This document shows, piece by piece, positions 49,291 to 61,435 of a DNA stretch of 64,000 bases (its first letter is position 1; the number at the start of each line of letters is the position of its first letter). The translations under genes and the position numbers were made by a program. Under the pieces are notes generated by a model, which was given only the letters and a program-made list of their open reading frames with translations, searched no databases and was not told where the DNA came from. Origin of the DNA: Closterium sp. Naga37s-1 (taxonomy: Eukaryota; Streptophyta; Zygnematophyceae; Desmidiales; Closteriaceae); NCBI GenBank assembly GCA_947471745.1, contig CANJKZ010000960.1:682001-746000 (forward strand), read 5' to 3'.

Positions 49291-49532
49291 TGTTAGAATA
49301 TATTTATGTATTCTTTATAACTGTCTGTAGTGTAGACTGTAGTGTATCTCACTTGCTATAGGTGGTGTACCATGTGGCTTTCTCTTTCCTATATCTTGTA
49401 TCTTGCTCAATAGTGAAACCACTTCTTCCTTCTCGATTTTCCTTGCTTCAACTTCCTCGACACTCAACCCTAGCATGGCTCCTATGCCTCCTAAGCCTAA
49501 ACCTAGTTTCTTAGGTGCTTAGTGTCCTGACA
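49291..49532 (+). repeat. 3' LTR of element H (242 bp)
   Basis: Full-length match to 47381-47622 and followed by ACTGG. Confidence 0.92.
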
Positions 49533-52500
49533 ACTGGAACCGACGCTGCAATTCGGGCTCCAACAGCTCACCCTCCTCTTCATCAAGGTGCAGCTGAAAC
49601 CCTGAGGGTAGAGGAGTCTTCACACTCCTCCCTTCGTCCAGCCCGTACCGCTCCCCCATGGCTGCAAGGTACTTGTGTTGGTGAAGCCTCAACCATCCCT
49701 TCACCTCGTCTCGCTCCACGTGAAGACCAAGGTAATACCCCACAGGTCCAAGGGCCTTGCATTGAAAGGTCTCTATTAGATTTCCTTGCACCTCTTTGAT
49801 CCTCTCCAGGGATGGAGAGAAGAGGAGGATGTCATCGATGTAGACAAGGAGAAACACCTTCTCCTCCTCCCCCTCGGTCGTGAAGAGACTCTCGTCGCAC
49901 CCGCTAACTTTGAAGCCAAGAGCTTCCAACGCCTCAACCAGCCTTGCATACCAGCACCTTGGAGCTTGTTTGAGGCCATAGATGGCCTTGTTGAGCCCGC
50001 AAACACGTCCGCTCCAATCGTCATACCCCTCTGGCTGCTTTGTGTAGATCTCCTCATCTACCACGCCATAGAGGAACGCCGTCTTCACATCCATTTGCTC
50101 CGCCTTCCAGCCACAAATGGTAGCGGCTGCTAGCAACACCCAGAACGTAGAAGCCTTGGCAACAGGAGCAAACACCTCTTGAAAGTCAATCCCCTCTTTC
50201 TGCTGAAGGCCCTTGATCACAAGCCTTGTCTTGCACCTCTCCAACTTCCCCTCCGCATTGGTCTTTACACATAACACCCACGTGCAATCCAACGCCTTTT
50301 TTCCCGGGGGCAGATTGGTGAGGGTCCACGTTTCATTGTCTATATGACTCTTGAACTCATCCTCCCTTGAAGCCAGCCAAGCCTCTCGATCATCTCCAGC
50401 GAGAGCTTCCTCCATTGACGCCGGCTCATGAGGAAAGTTGACGCCAAAGCAACAAATCTGCTCCATCTCCCCCTTGGCTCCCTTCTCCTCCTCATCTTCC
50501 TCCTCCTGGACCAACAATGTCTTGGGACCCCCAAGCCTTTCATACTTGAGGAAATCCCTTGGGGGGGCAGCTCTCTTGGGCCTCTCCTTGGCTGCTCCTT
50601 CCTTGGCTCCACCACAGACAACATCACGCTTCCCTTGGGGTGTGCGCCTTGGTGGAAGCTTAGGGGATGGTGTAGGCTGCTGCACCTCCTCCTCGGTATC
50701 ACCTCTCTCAGCTACAGGGGCCTCCCCTTACTGCAGGACTCCTTCCACATCTGCCACCTCCCCTTCAGCACCTCCCAAGTCATGTGACACCTCTGTCAAC
50801 TCTGAAGATGAGGACAACTCGATGGGAATGAGAAGTGGGTCATTCGTTCCCACCTCTATTCCAAGAGGAATGGTGACCTTGCTCCTCCCCCGCTCCGACC
50901 ACTCCTTGAACATGAGCCCCTCTATAAACTTGGCATCTCTGGTGTGAAGATGGTGTTAGATTTTGGGTCCTACATGAGCCAGCCCTTGCTCCCCCATGCA
51001 AGACCCAAATAAACAGCCCACACCGCTGCCGCTTGAAGCTTGTCACGCTTCTCCTTAGGGACATGCACGAGCCCCATGCACCCGACGACACGAAGCATAT
51101 CCACCAGGGGCTTCTTGCCAGTCCACTTCTCCATAGGGACCCAATGCTGACCTCCCACATGAGTCAACACCCGGTTCTTGATGACGGTAGCATGACAAAT
51201 AGCGAGGGGCCAGAACCGCAAGGGTAGACCAGAGTCCACCAATATCGTTCTCCCGCCCTCTATGATGGTCCGGTTCGCTCTCTCTTCGACGCCGTTGGAC
51301 TGAGGGGTGTAGGCCGTGGTGAGCTGCTGCTTGATGCCATGCCGCTTCAACCAGCTCTGGAACTCCGCTCCCAAAAACTCCCCACCACGGTTGCTACGAA
51401 TCGCCTTCACCCGCTTGCCGCTCTCTCGCTCCACCATGGGCAGCCACTCTTCAATGGTAACCCTTGCAGCATAACTCTTATTTGCAAGTGGAAAAGACCA
51501 GGTGAGCCTTGTGTAATCATCCACCATAGTCATGGAATACAGGGCCCCACCATCTCCCTTCACCTTCATGGGCCCCACAAGATCCACATGCACGAGCTCC
51601 ACCGGGTCATTTGACTGCCCCATCGCCGAATGGAAGGGAAACTGTGAGAACTTGCTGGTCAAGCAAGTCTCACAAGAGCCCACCTCCTTGGGCTCCCCCT
51701 TTATCCTCAGCCCCTTGACTCTTTCCTCATAAAACAGCTGCTGTAGATGAGGTAGTGCCACGTGGCCAAAGCGACGGTGTGCGGTGAGCCAATCCGTCTC
51801 ACCCGTGCTAGGAGTTACACTTGGTAGCGCACCCCCCCCATGCACAAGCAGCCCACCATCACTGCCATCACCACCTCCTCCACTGGTTACGTGGCTTGCA
51901 TGCCCTCCTCTTACAGCTTCAGCAGCCAAGCGCGCAGCCGCCTCCTTCCATGGCAGCACCGGTATCTCCCACATGGACCGGTGCATGTCCTTGCCGCCTC
52001 GGAGGTCCCACAACACGCGCCCATCCAGAGTTGCCTTGAACACCTTTGTGCCCATCATCTCCATCTTCATCCCTGCCTCACTCAATGCCTTGGTAGAGAG
52101 AAGGTTGGCACATAGTCCAGGGACAAGAAGAACATGCTTCAGCCCCACAAGCCTCCCATCCACACCCATAAACATGGCTCTCCCCTCGCCACGCACGGGT
52201 ACTACTTGGCCGGTGGCTGAAACGACGGTGGCTGCTTTTGATGGCCTGACTTCCTCCAGCAGATCCTCTCCGTTGGTCATGGTCATGAAGGCTCCCGTGT
52301 CGATGACCCAATGGGAGGAACGGTGAAGAGCAACCTTGCTGGCCGGTACAACCATATCCTCGGAGCATGCCTCTCCTACATGGTAGAACATGCCGCTATG
52401 TCCGCCAGCACCTCCATCGCCCTCCTCACTGCCCATGCCTTCTCCCATAGCTCCATGAACACCCTTAGAGCCTTCAATTGATGGCCGACCAGGCTCCAAC

Positions 52501-53440
52501 CGTCAGGTAGCTTGCGACACTTAAACCACGGGTGACCTTCCACATGGCAATACCAACACTTGCCGCCACACCGATTGCCTCCTTTGTTGCCACGCTTCCC
52601 TCCCGAATATTGCTCCCCTCCAAAGCCCTCCTTGGTCTTGCCTTTCTTGCTGCCACGCCCCTTGAAGCCTTTCTTGCCGTATGCAGAGCCTCCACCTTCA
52701 CCGGCAGCGGCAGTCAGCTCCTTCCTCCGAAACTCCTTCTTAGGACTTGAGGACGGATCCACTCAAGGGACCATGATTCCTTCATGCCATTGAGGTTGAC
52801 CACCAAGGGGCCCCACGACCCCGGCAGCAGAGAGAGAGTCTTGTAGCACTTGATCTTCTTAGGGTAGTCCACACCAGCAGCAGAGAGCTTCACATAGAGG
52901 TCCCGAAGTTGATCGAACGCTCTTTGCACGGCATCACCTTCGTTGATCTTCACCGCATGGAGTTGTCTCTCGAGCACCACCACCATCGCTTCGCTGCTGG
53001 GGGCATAAACATCCTTCAATATTTTCCATGCCTTGGGACCACACTAGATATCCTTGATGAGATGCTTGACGTGGTGCAGCTGATTGGATGAGAGGCATTG
53101 AGAGAGAAGGAAGAATCCATCCTTGGATCGGCGATCCCATTCCTTGGTCGCTCCTTCGCTCGCAGGCCTCTTCATTTCTCCATCCATCACTTCAAGCAGC
53201 CCATAATGGTTAAATAGGAGCTTCATCCTGAAGCTCCATGATGCCCAATCCTCCCCAGAGAACTTCTCCAGGTTGAATGCCTTCACATCATCCTTGGCTG
53301 GTGTTGAAACGGATGCTATTGGTGCAGATCCGCCTGCAACGCCTCTTCCTGCTTCCCCAGCGCCTCTCATGTCACCACTGCCACTAGGACCAGCTGGAGC
53401 AGAACCTTCAGCCTCTATATTGAACCAAGAACAGAGAAGA

Positions 53441-53455
53441 ACCGCTCTGATACCA
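53441..53455 (-). promoter_or_regulatory. Primer-binding site of element E
   Basis: TGGTATCAGAGCGGT on the minus strand, two bases inside the 5' LTR. Complementary to initiator tRNA-Met. Confidence 0.85.
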
Positions 53456-53457
53456 CT

Positions 53458-54179
53458 TGTTATAGTCTAGAGTCCACTTAGGGGTCCCGGATGCCCATGA
53501 AACCGCCTAAGTAGAATCTGATGACTTCGAACCGCCTGTGTTCAAAGCGCCGTCACGATCACCTCCGATAACATACGAGGCTGAAACTTGGACAGACGTT
53601 TGCCTAAAGTTTCTGATTTCAAACGTTATATTGCTTGTTTTTCTCTGAGGTGTATGCGCTACGCAGTGAACGAAAACGTAAGCTCGGCTGAAAACGTGTA
53701 GTTTCATTGATGCAAGGAATAGGTGAGTACAACATTGGCTAGGGGACTCTTACGAGGTTGGGACCATCCTGGGAACTCAAAGAAGGTTGAGTCCTAGGGG
53801 AGAAAGAAAGGCTAGAGAAGGATGGGAAACGTCCTAGCTGGGTCAGCAAAGCCAACCACACTTGGATGTTGAGAGCTGTACTCAAGGCTACTAATAGTGA
53901 GTCAAGCCAACCATGAGTCAGCTTGTCTTCCCACTTGCACCCTCTTGCAAGCTGCTTCCAGGAAGACCACACTTCTCAAAAGGAGGGTGGTAGAGTCCCA
54001 CTTGACCACCTGTACTTCTTGTCTCATTCTCTGTCCCTGCACCATTGGCATGACAACAATGAAAGGGTGGCTAAGGAAATGCTGCCAACAGTGCACCATA
54101 ACTACGGAACAATAACTTTCGACAGCTGTCACGTGCTGCTCCAATCCTCTGATGAACACCTGAAAAACACGGCAAAGGA
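53458..54179 (-). repeat. 5' LTR of element E, first part (continues at 61436-61720)
   Basis: Aligns with the left LTR from 45793. Interrupted at 54179 by element F, whose duplication AAGGA is at 54175-54179 and 61431-61435. Confidence 0.88.
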
Positions 54180-54309
54180 TGTCAAACTTATATATGCTAT
54201 AGTCTGTTTAGGCTGTAGTGGGGTAGTTCTTAGAGGGTACAACACTATTGTGTTTCCTACTTGTACCCACCTGCTTTCTAGTTCACTCATTCCGTTCCTG
54301 ATTCTAACA
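54180..54309 (+). repeat. 5' LTR of element F (130 bp)
   Basis: Pairs with 61301-61430. Starts TGTCAAACTTATATATGC and ends CCTGATTCTAACA. Confidence 0.92.
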
Positions 54310-55208
54310 TGGTATTCTGAGCAGGTTCCCTAGTGGGAACGTTTTTTTTAGGGCCCACCACGAAATTTCTCCAGCCCTGCCCGAAGCGCGCATCGCGCTC
54401 TGCCTTAGACTCACGTCGCTGGCCCGTCGCCACGCATCGCGGCCCCCTTTGCCGCCCGTCGGCCCCTTAGCCGCCCGTCGGCCCCTTTGTCGCGGCCCCT
54501 TTTCGGCCCGTCACGGCCCCTTTGCCGCCCATCGCTGGCCCCTTAGCCACCCGTCGGCCCCTTTCGCCACCAGTCACGGCCCCTTAGCCGCCCGTCCTCG
54601 GCCCCTTAGCCGCCCGTCGGCCCCTTCGCCGCCCGTCACGGCCCCTTAGCCGCCCGTCGCTGGCCCCCTTTGCTGCCCGTCACGGCCCCTAAGCCGCCCG
54701 TCGACCCCTTAGCCGCCCGTCGGCCCCTTAGCCGCCCGTTGGCCCCTTAGCCGCCTGTCACGGCCCCTTAGCCGCCCATCGGCCCCTTCGCCGCCCGTCA
54801 CGGCCCCTCTTGCCGCCCGTCAACCGCCAGTTCCGGCTTGCCCGTCACGGCACGGCCGCCTGCTGCGGCCCTGTCCTGCAGCCGCTCCCGGTCGCGGCCC
54901 TGCCCTACAGCCGCCTCCTGCCGTGGCCCTGACCTAAAACCACCAGCTGCGGCCCTGCCCTGCACCCGCCCCTGGTAAGCACCCGCGCCACCCCGCCACC
55001 TGCTGCCCTGCTGCGCCGCACCACCTGCTGCCGCGCCGCGCCGCCAAGAATCGAGCCGCGCCGCCCAGCCGAGCCACACCGCCCAGCCGAGCCGCGCAGC
55101 CCAGCCAAACCGCGCTGCCGAACCGAGCCGCGCTGCCCTTCTCCTTGCACTGCGCCTGCTGCCACTGCTGCTTCTGCTGCCTCTGCTGCTCCTGCTGCTA
55201 CTGCTACT
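54310..55208 (+). repeat. Leader of element F: GC-rich tandem array
   Basis: After the primer site come about 20 degenerate copies of GGCCCCTTAGCCGCCCGTC (about 54430-54820), then CTGCGGCCCTGCCCTGC-type units and a GAGCCGCGC-rich tract. The gag ATG is at 55209. Confidence 0.8.
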
Positions 55209-58200
55209 ATGGCTAGCCCCACTGTTCTCACCTTTGATGCTGAGGGGCGTGCAAATGAGTTTGACGTGTGGGTTGACGACTTGCAGCTCTTTCTTCAGTG
55301 TGACTCTAGGGATGGGGTATCCCTTTTCGATCACACGTCCGGTGTCTCCACTGCTCCTGCTGCCACTGCTGACAGTACTGTTCGCTCGCAGTGGACCACT
55401 CATGACGCTGTTGCTCGCCTTGCTGTTCGTAGTCACCTGCCGCCTGCTGAGCGCGCGCATTTTGGCCAGTACAAGACTGCTAAGTCTTTGTACGACGCTG
55501 TAGTTGCGCGCTACTCCTCCCCTGCCACTGCTGCCCTCAGTCGCGTCATGCTGCCGTACCTTTTCCCTGACCTTGCCGCCTTTGCCACGGTTGCTGACCT
55601 CATTACTCACCTCCACACTAGTGACGCCCGCTACCGCGCTGCGCTTCCCACTGAGTTCCTTCCCACGAACCACCCCCCCAAGTACATCACCCTTTACTAC
55701 CTCGTCACCCGCCTCCCTGACTCTCTTGCGTCAGTCAGGGACCACTTTCTCTCCCTCTGCCCCACCGAGCTCACTTTCGACCTGCTAGAGGAGCGCCTCA
55801 CTGCAGCTGAGAAGAGTATCTTAGCTGTAGGTGCTTCTCGCGGCGACCGTCGCACCCCTTTCTTTGAGGGGTGTTCCCCTGTCCCCCTTCTCCCCTCTGT
55901 TGCTTCTGCTGCTGCTGTTGACCTCGTTGGCACTGAGGAGGCCGGGGCTGTGTCTGCTCCTAGTAGGAGGCGCCGCAACAGCAAGGGCAGGGGGGGCAAG
56001 GGTGGTGGAGGGGATGGCGGGGGCGGCGGCGGAGGCGGTGGAGGAGGCGGAGGGGGTGGCGGTGGAGGTGGGGGTGGTACCGAGAGTGGGGGCGTCAGTG
56101 GCGGCGGAGGAGGTGGTGGAGGCAGCGGCGGAGGTGGTGGAGGCAGCGGCGGAGGTGGTGGAGGCAGCGGCAGCAGTGGTGGAGGTGGCGGCGGCGGTGG
56201 TGCTGGTCGAGGTGCACCTGCGCGGCGTGGAGGCTTTGGTGGTAGCCAGCGCCAGCAGCAGCCGCGTTCCTGCGAGACCCCGTCGGTCCAGCAGCTTCGT
56301 GAGTGGTACGCTGGGCGTGGGAGGTCTGGGGGTGCTGGTCCCTGCACTTACGTTCTTCGCACCGGCAGCCGTCGTGGGGAGACGTGTGGTCTGCCACACA
56401 CTACGCAGCGCTGCTTCGGTCGTCTGACTGACGCCTGGCGCGCCTAGTTTCCTGACGCTGTTGAGCTCCCTCGCTGGGGTGATCTGCTTAGGCAGAATGT
56501 GGCTATCTTTGACCTTGATTTCGATGCTATTCTTGCTGCCATGTATGCTTTGATTGATAGTGCTGAGGGTGACTGTTACCTGAGTGTCCCGCCCGACCCG
56601 GGCATTGAGGCTGCTGCTCTAGGTGCTCGTGCGTCTGCTGCTCCAGGTGCTGGTGAGTCTGCTCTCTCTGGTACTGCACCTACTGAGGCCCTTCACACTT
56701 TCACACTTGACTCTGGTGCTTCGCGCTCTTTCTTTCGCGACAGCACCACACTCACGCCGCTCAGTCGGCCTGTAGCAGTCTCCCTGGCTGACCCCTCTGG
56801 GGGTCCAGTCCTTGCACACTCATCCACGGTTCAACTGTGTCCTGCGGCCCCGTCGGGCTTGCTGTCGGGACTCCACCTCCCCTCGTTCTCTACGAACCTG
56901 GTGAGTGGAGCTGACCTTCAGGACGCGTGGGTTGACCAGTTCGCTCCTGGAGGTCAGCGTGTGACCCACTGCACTTGCTCTCGGACGGGCCGCCACCTGG
57001 CCACGTTCACCCGTCGGCCAGGGTCGAGTCTGTACACACAGACTACTGAGTCTCCTCCGGTCTCTGCGTCTGGTCAGGTAGCCACGTCTAGTCAGGTGTT
57101 TGCTGCCGCGTCCAGGTCTAGTCCTGCGTCTGCCCCCTGCTCGTGTCGTCCTTTGTCGCACGAGACTCTCCTTTGGCACCACCGCCTTGGTCACCCCTCC
57201 CTGCCTCGTCTTCGAGGTATGGCCTCCTGTACCCTTGTCTCGGGTCTCCCCCGGTCCCTCCCTCCCCTTCCTCTGGGGCCTGCCCCTACCTGTGTTCCTT
57301 GTGTCGAGGGCCGGCAGCGCGCCGCTCCTCACTCCTCCACGTTCACTCCGACAGAGGCTCCCCTGCAGACTCTTCACATGGACGTGTGGGGCCCAGCCCG
57401 CGTCCGTGGACAGGGTCACGAGCGTTACTTCCTGCTGGTCGTTGACGACTACTCGCGTTACACCACAATCTTCCACTTGCGCAGCAAGGGTGAGGTCACT
57501 GAGGTGTTGATCGACTGGATCCGCGGTGCCCGTCGTCAGCTCAGTGAGCGTTTCGGCTCGGACCTTCCTGTTCTGCGTCTGCACTCAGACAGAGGTGGTG
57601 AGTTTTCCTCCGATCTTCTGAGGGCCTTCTGTCGGATGGAGGGCATCCGCCAGACGTTCACGCTTCCGGCCTCCCCACAGCAAAATGGGATTGCTGAGCG
57701 CCGCATTGGCATGGTCATGGACGTCGCTCGTACGTCCATGATCCATGCGGCTGCTCCCCATTTTCGGTGGCCGTTTGCGGTTCAGTACGTTGCGCATCAG
57801 ATCAACCTTCAGCCTCGTGTCTCCTTGCGAAGACCACACCTACTCTGCGGTGGACCAGGAAGGTTGGCGATGTGTCCGCGTTCCGTGTCTGGGGATCTCG
57901 AGCTTTTGTCCGCGATACTTCAGCGGACAAGCTGTCCTCCCGTGCCGTTCCCTGCGTCTTCCTTGGCTTCCCCCCTGACGCACCCGGGTGGCAGTTCTAC
58001 CACCCCACCTCGCGTCGTGTTCTGTCCTCTCAGGACGTCACGTTTGACGAGTCGGTGTATTACTACCGTCTCTTTCCCTTCCGCACTGCCTCTCTCCCCC
58101 CCCCGCCGCTCTTCCTAGCGCCAGGTACTCCTCCGGTAGACCCCCTCCCCCCTCAGGGTCATGCCCCCTCAGGTGTGTCTCAGGTAGACCCTGCCGAGCC

Positions 58201-61071
58201 GGTCGAGGTAGCTGTCGACTCAGGTGCTGCTAGGGGTGCTGAGCGTGTGGGTGTGGGGACTGGGGGTGCGGAGCCTGGGGGTACTGAGCCTGGGGGTGCT
58301 GAGCCTGGGGGTGCTGAGCCTGAGTGTGTGGAGCATGGGGGTGCTGAATTTGGGGGTGCTGAGCCTGCGTGTGCTGAGTCTGGAGGTTCTCCGGGTGTTC
58401 CGTTGCGACAGGAGCCCCTCTCTCCACAGCGACTTCGTGAGTGGTACGCTCGACGCTGTAGCCGTGCTGCTGGTGCTGGAGCTGCTGGAGGTGCTCCTGG
58501 AGGTGCTACTGGTGCTGGAGCTGCTGGAGGTGCTGCTGGTGCTGGAGCTGCTGGAGGTGCTGCTGGTGCTGGAGCTGCTGGAGGTGCTGCTGGTGCTGGA
58601 GCCGCTGGTCCAGGAGGTGCTCGTACTGGAGGTACTGGAGCTGCTGGGACTGGTGGTGCTGCAGGCGCTGGAGCTGCAGGTACTGGAGCTGGTGGTGCTG
58701 CGGGAGTTGTTCCTGGAGACCCTGGAGCTGAGGGTACTGGTGCTCTCTCTGCTGTTTCAAGAGGCGCTACGCGGCCGCGGCCGTACTACGTTCCCCTCCT
58801 TCAGCAGGTTCTTGGTCTACCGCCTTCTCCTGGTCCTACTCCTCCTCTACTGAGTCCACCGCCTGTCCAGTCACAGTCGCAGTTACAGCCGTCCTCTCCA
58901 CTGCCTGGTCCTTCTCCGTACTCTGGACTGACTGGAGGTCTTACTGAGCGTCGTGAGCCTGAGTCGCGCCCTGCGTCGCCTGTGTCTCGTTCTGTGTCGC
59001 CTGTCCGCACTGTTCGCGCTGGTCATCGTGTTACGCGTCCGCGTCCTCCTCCTGTCCCTGGCACTCACTCTATGACACTGCGTCCTTTCACTGCTCCACA
59101 GCGTGTCCCTCTTCCCTCTCCTCCTGCGTCCTCTCTTCCTGACGGTCCGGACCCTACGTCTGACTCCCTCCGTGTCACTCCCTCCGTGCTGGTAGTCCTG
59201 CTGTCACGCGCTTTCTGGCCACTGCTGTCACTGACCCTTTGTTTGAGTCCACTGCTGCGTCTGCTCTTGTTGCTGAGCTTGTTGACTTTGCTGCAGCCTG
59301 TCGCCTAGACTACGCCACTAGTCTTGTTGCTGAGTCTGCGTTTGTCTGTCCTCTGTCCGTCGGGGGTGAGTGTGCTCTTGGCACGGACGTTCTTGAGGAC
59401 AGACAGGAGGAGTTTGAGTGCTTTGCCGCTGCTGTACCTCATCTCGTGTCCATGCTGCTTGCCCCTGAGGGAGACCCGGATGCACCAGACATCCTGACCC
59501 CGCGCTCTTACGCAGAGGCGATAGAGGGTCCCTACTCCTCTCAGTGGCAGGCAGCCATGGACGCCGAGATGGCTTCTTGGAAGTCCACAGGCACCTACGT
59601 CGACGAGGTTCCCCCACCAGGGGCGAACATCGTCAGTGGCATGTGGATCTTCAAGGTGAAGCGGCCGCTGGGTTCTCCGCCTGTCTTCAAGGCACGTTAC
59701 GTTGCACGTGGCTTCAGTCAGCGACAGGGAGTTGACTTCTTCCAGACCTTCTCCCCTACCCCGAAGATGACCACTCTTCGGGTACTGCTGCACGTAGCTG
59801 CTTAGCGTGACTACGAGCTCCACTTGTTTGACTTCAGCACAGCCTTCCTACAGGGCAGCCTGCACGAGGAGATCTGGCTGCGCCGCCCACCTGGCTTCAC
59901 TGGGTCGTTTCCTGCTGGTACCCAGTGGAGCCTCCGCCGGCCAGTCTATGGTCTCCGCCAGGCACCCCGTGAGTGGCACGACACACTGAGGACGACTCGT
60001 GCTACTCTTGGTTTTACTCCTTCCACTGCTGACCCTTCTCTGTTTCTACGCACTGACACCACTCTGCCGCCGTTCTACGTTCTCGTGTACGTAGACGACC
60101 TTGTATTTGCTACTGCTGAAACTGAGGCACTCGCCCACGTGAAGTTGGAGCTGCAGAAGAGAAACACGTGCACCGACCTGGGGGAGCTGACAAGCTATCT
60201 TGGCTTGCAGATCACCCGGGACAGAGCACAGCGCACCATTACCTTGACTCAGTCACACATGGTGCAGCAGGTCCTTCAGCGCTTCGGCTTCACGTACTCC
60301 TCGCCACAGTCCACTCCTCTGCCTACCGGTCACTCGCTCTCAGCTCCACCTTCGGATGAGTCCGTAGAGCCGAGTGGCCCGTATCCAGAGCTTGTGGGCT
60401 GCCTCATGTACCTGATGACTTGCACATGACCTAACCTCGCATACCCTCTCAGCCTTCTGGCTCGCTACGTGGCTCCCGGTAGGCACCGAAAGGTGCACTG
60501 GGATGCTGCGAAGAGGGTGTTGCACTACTTTTGCAGTACATCGGGCATGGGGCTAGTGCTTGGAGGACGGGCTCGAGTTGTCCTCACTGGTCACGCAGAC
60601 GCTTCCTGGGTTGACAACTTGGCTACGCAGCTGTCGTCACAGGGTTACACCTTCAGTCTTGGCTCCGGTTCTGTCTCTTGGCGGTCTACCCGCTCTTCTT
60701 CTATTCTCAGCTCCAGTTGTGAGGCTGAGATCTACGCTGGGGCCATGGCCGCACAGGAGCTACGCTGGCTCACCTACGTGCTGACCGACCTGGGAGAGGC
60801 GCCTCGTTCTCCTCTAGTTCTGTACGTCGACAACAAGGCCATGTAGGCCTTGTGTCAGGAGCACAGACTGGAGCACAGAACGAAGCACATTGCTCTGCGC
60901 TACTTCCTTGCTCGAGAGTTGCAGCAGCGTGGCCAGCTTCGTCTTGCTTACGTGGCCTCTCAGGCCAATACTGCTGATGTTTTCACCAAGGCACTTCAGC
61001 CTTGTGATCATCAGCGTTTCTGTACTGTTTTAGGCCTTGTACCTACTGTGCCTCACTTGCTTACTTCTTGA
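55209..61071 (+). pseudogene. Element F gag-pol with four stops and two frameshifts
   Basis: Starts MASPTVLTFDAEGRA. The Gly-rich tract lies at about 56000-56210, with a Cys/His segment (RRGETCGLPHTTQRC) after it. Protease has LDSGASRSFF. Integrase keeps MDVWGP, HSDRGGEF and NGIAERRIG. RT keeps VYVDDLVFA (about 60088). RNase H ends TADVFTKAL. Stops are at 56445-56447, 59803-59805, 60427-60429 and 60844-60846. The first two replace CAG and the third is CGA to TGA. Frameshifts occur near 57832 and 59195. Catalytic residues are all intact, so the element died recently. Confidence 0.92.
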
Positions 61072-61300
61072 CTCTGCTTGTACTGTACTCTATATATATA
61101 TACCTGCATGCTTACACTTGCTAGGTTGTGTTCACTGTATTGTTTGCTTTCTTTTATATAACTCTGCATGTGAACTGGCCTTGTGGCCATTTGCTTGTGC
61201 TTATACTGCGTGGTGACTTTGTGATCCACCCTAACCTTGCTTTGCCTTTCTTGACTGGTCTTGTGACCTCTTGTTCTCCCCCACTTTGCCTATGGGGGTG

Positions 61301-61430
61301 TGTCAATCTTATATATGCTATAGTCTGTTTAGGCTGTAGTGGGGTAGTTCTTAGAGGGTACAACACTATTGTGTTTCCTACTTGTACCCACCTGCATTCT
61401 AGTTCACTCATTCCGTTCCTGATTCTAACA
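61301..61430 (+). repeat. 3' LTR of element F (130 bp)
   Basis: Pairs with 54180-54309. Preceded by the TATGGGGGTG polypurine tract and followed by AAGGA. Confidence 0.92.
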
Positions 61431-61435
61431 AAGGA

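Larger units (their letters stand above)
47381..49532 (+). mobile_element. Element H: non-autonomous LTR retrotransposon (TRIM/LARD-like, 2,152 bp)
   Basis: Two 242-bp LTRs (47381-47622 and 49291-49532) begin TGTTRGAATATATTTATG and end TCTGACA or CCTGACA, flanked by a perfect 5-bp duplication ACTGG (47376-47380 and 49533-49537). The left LTR is followed by TGTTATCAGAGTGAGG, a variant initiator-tRNA-Met primer site. A purine tract TTAGGGGGTG precedes the right LTR. The 1.67-kb interior has no gag, protease, integrase or RT. It holds GC-rich repeats and poly-C tracts. By hand count the LTRs differ at about nine positions. It lies antisense inside element E RT. Confidence 0.92.
46831..53370 (-). 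pseudogene. Element E gag-pol, disrupted by frameshifts, stops and element H
   Basis: Gag begins near 53370, with LEKFSGEDWASWSFRM of the UBN2-like Gag family, and has an in-frame stop at 53044-53046. Frameshifts near 52750 and 52490 surround the zinc knuckle CWYCHVEGHPWFKC. Protease has VIDTGA. Integrase has VHVDLVGP and NGVEERANR, but the second Asp is Asn (RSNRGGEF, 51390-51392). A frameshift near 50940 and a stop at 50728 precede RT (CTWVLCVKTNAEGKLER, FLYGVVDEEIY, VYIDDILLF). RT is broken at 49538 by element H and resumes at 47375 with GSLMYASVNTCPD and RNase H (HSSTESEYIAL) down to 46831. The product would be a copia polyprotein. It is not functional. Confidence 0.88.
54180..61430 (+). 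mobile_element. Element F: Ty1/copia retrotransposon, lightly damaged (7,251 bp)
   Basis: LTRs of 130 bp (54180-54309 and 61301-61430) begin TGTCAA and end GATTCTAACA, with the perfect duplication AAGGA on both sides. I count two differences between the LTRs. The primer site reads TGGTATTCTGAGCAGG, with two extra bases compared with TGGTATCAGAGC-type sites. The gag-pol frame is nearly complete but has four stops and two frameshifts. F sits inside the right LTR of E and is the third layer of the right nest. Confidence 0.93.
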
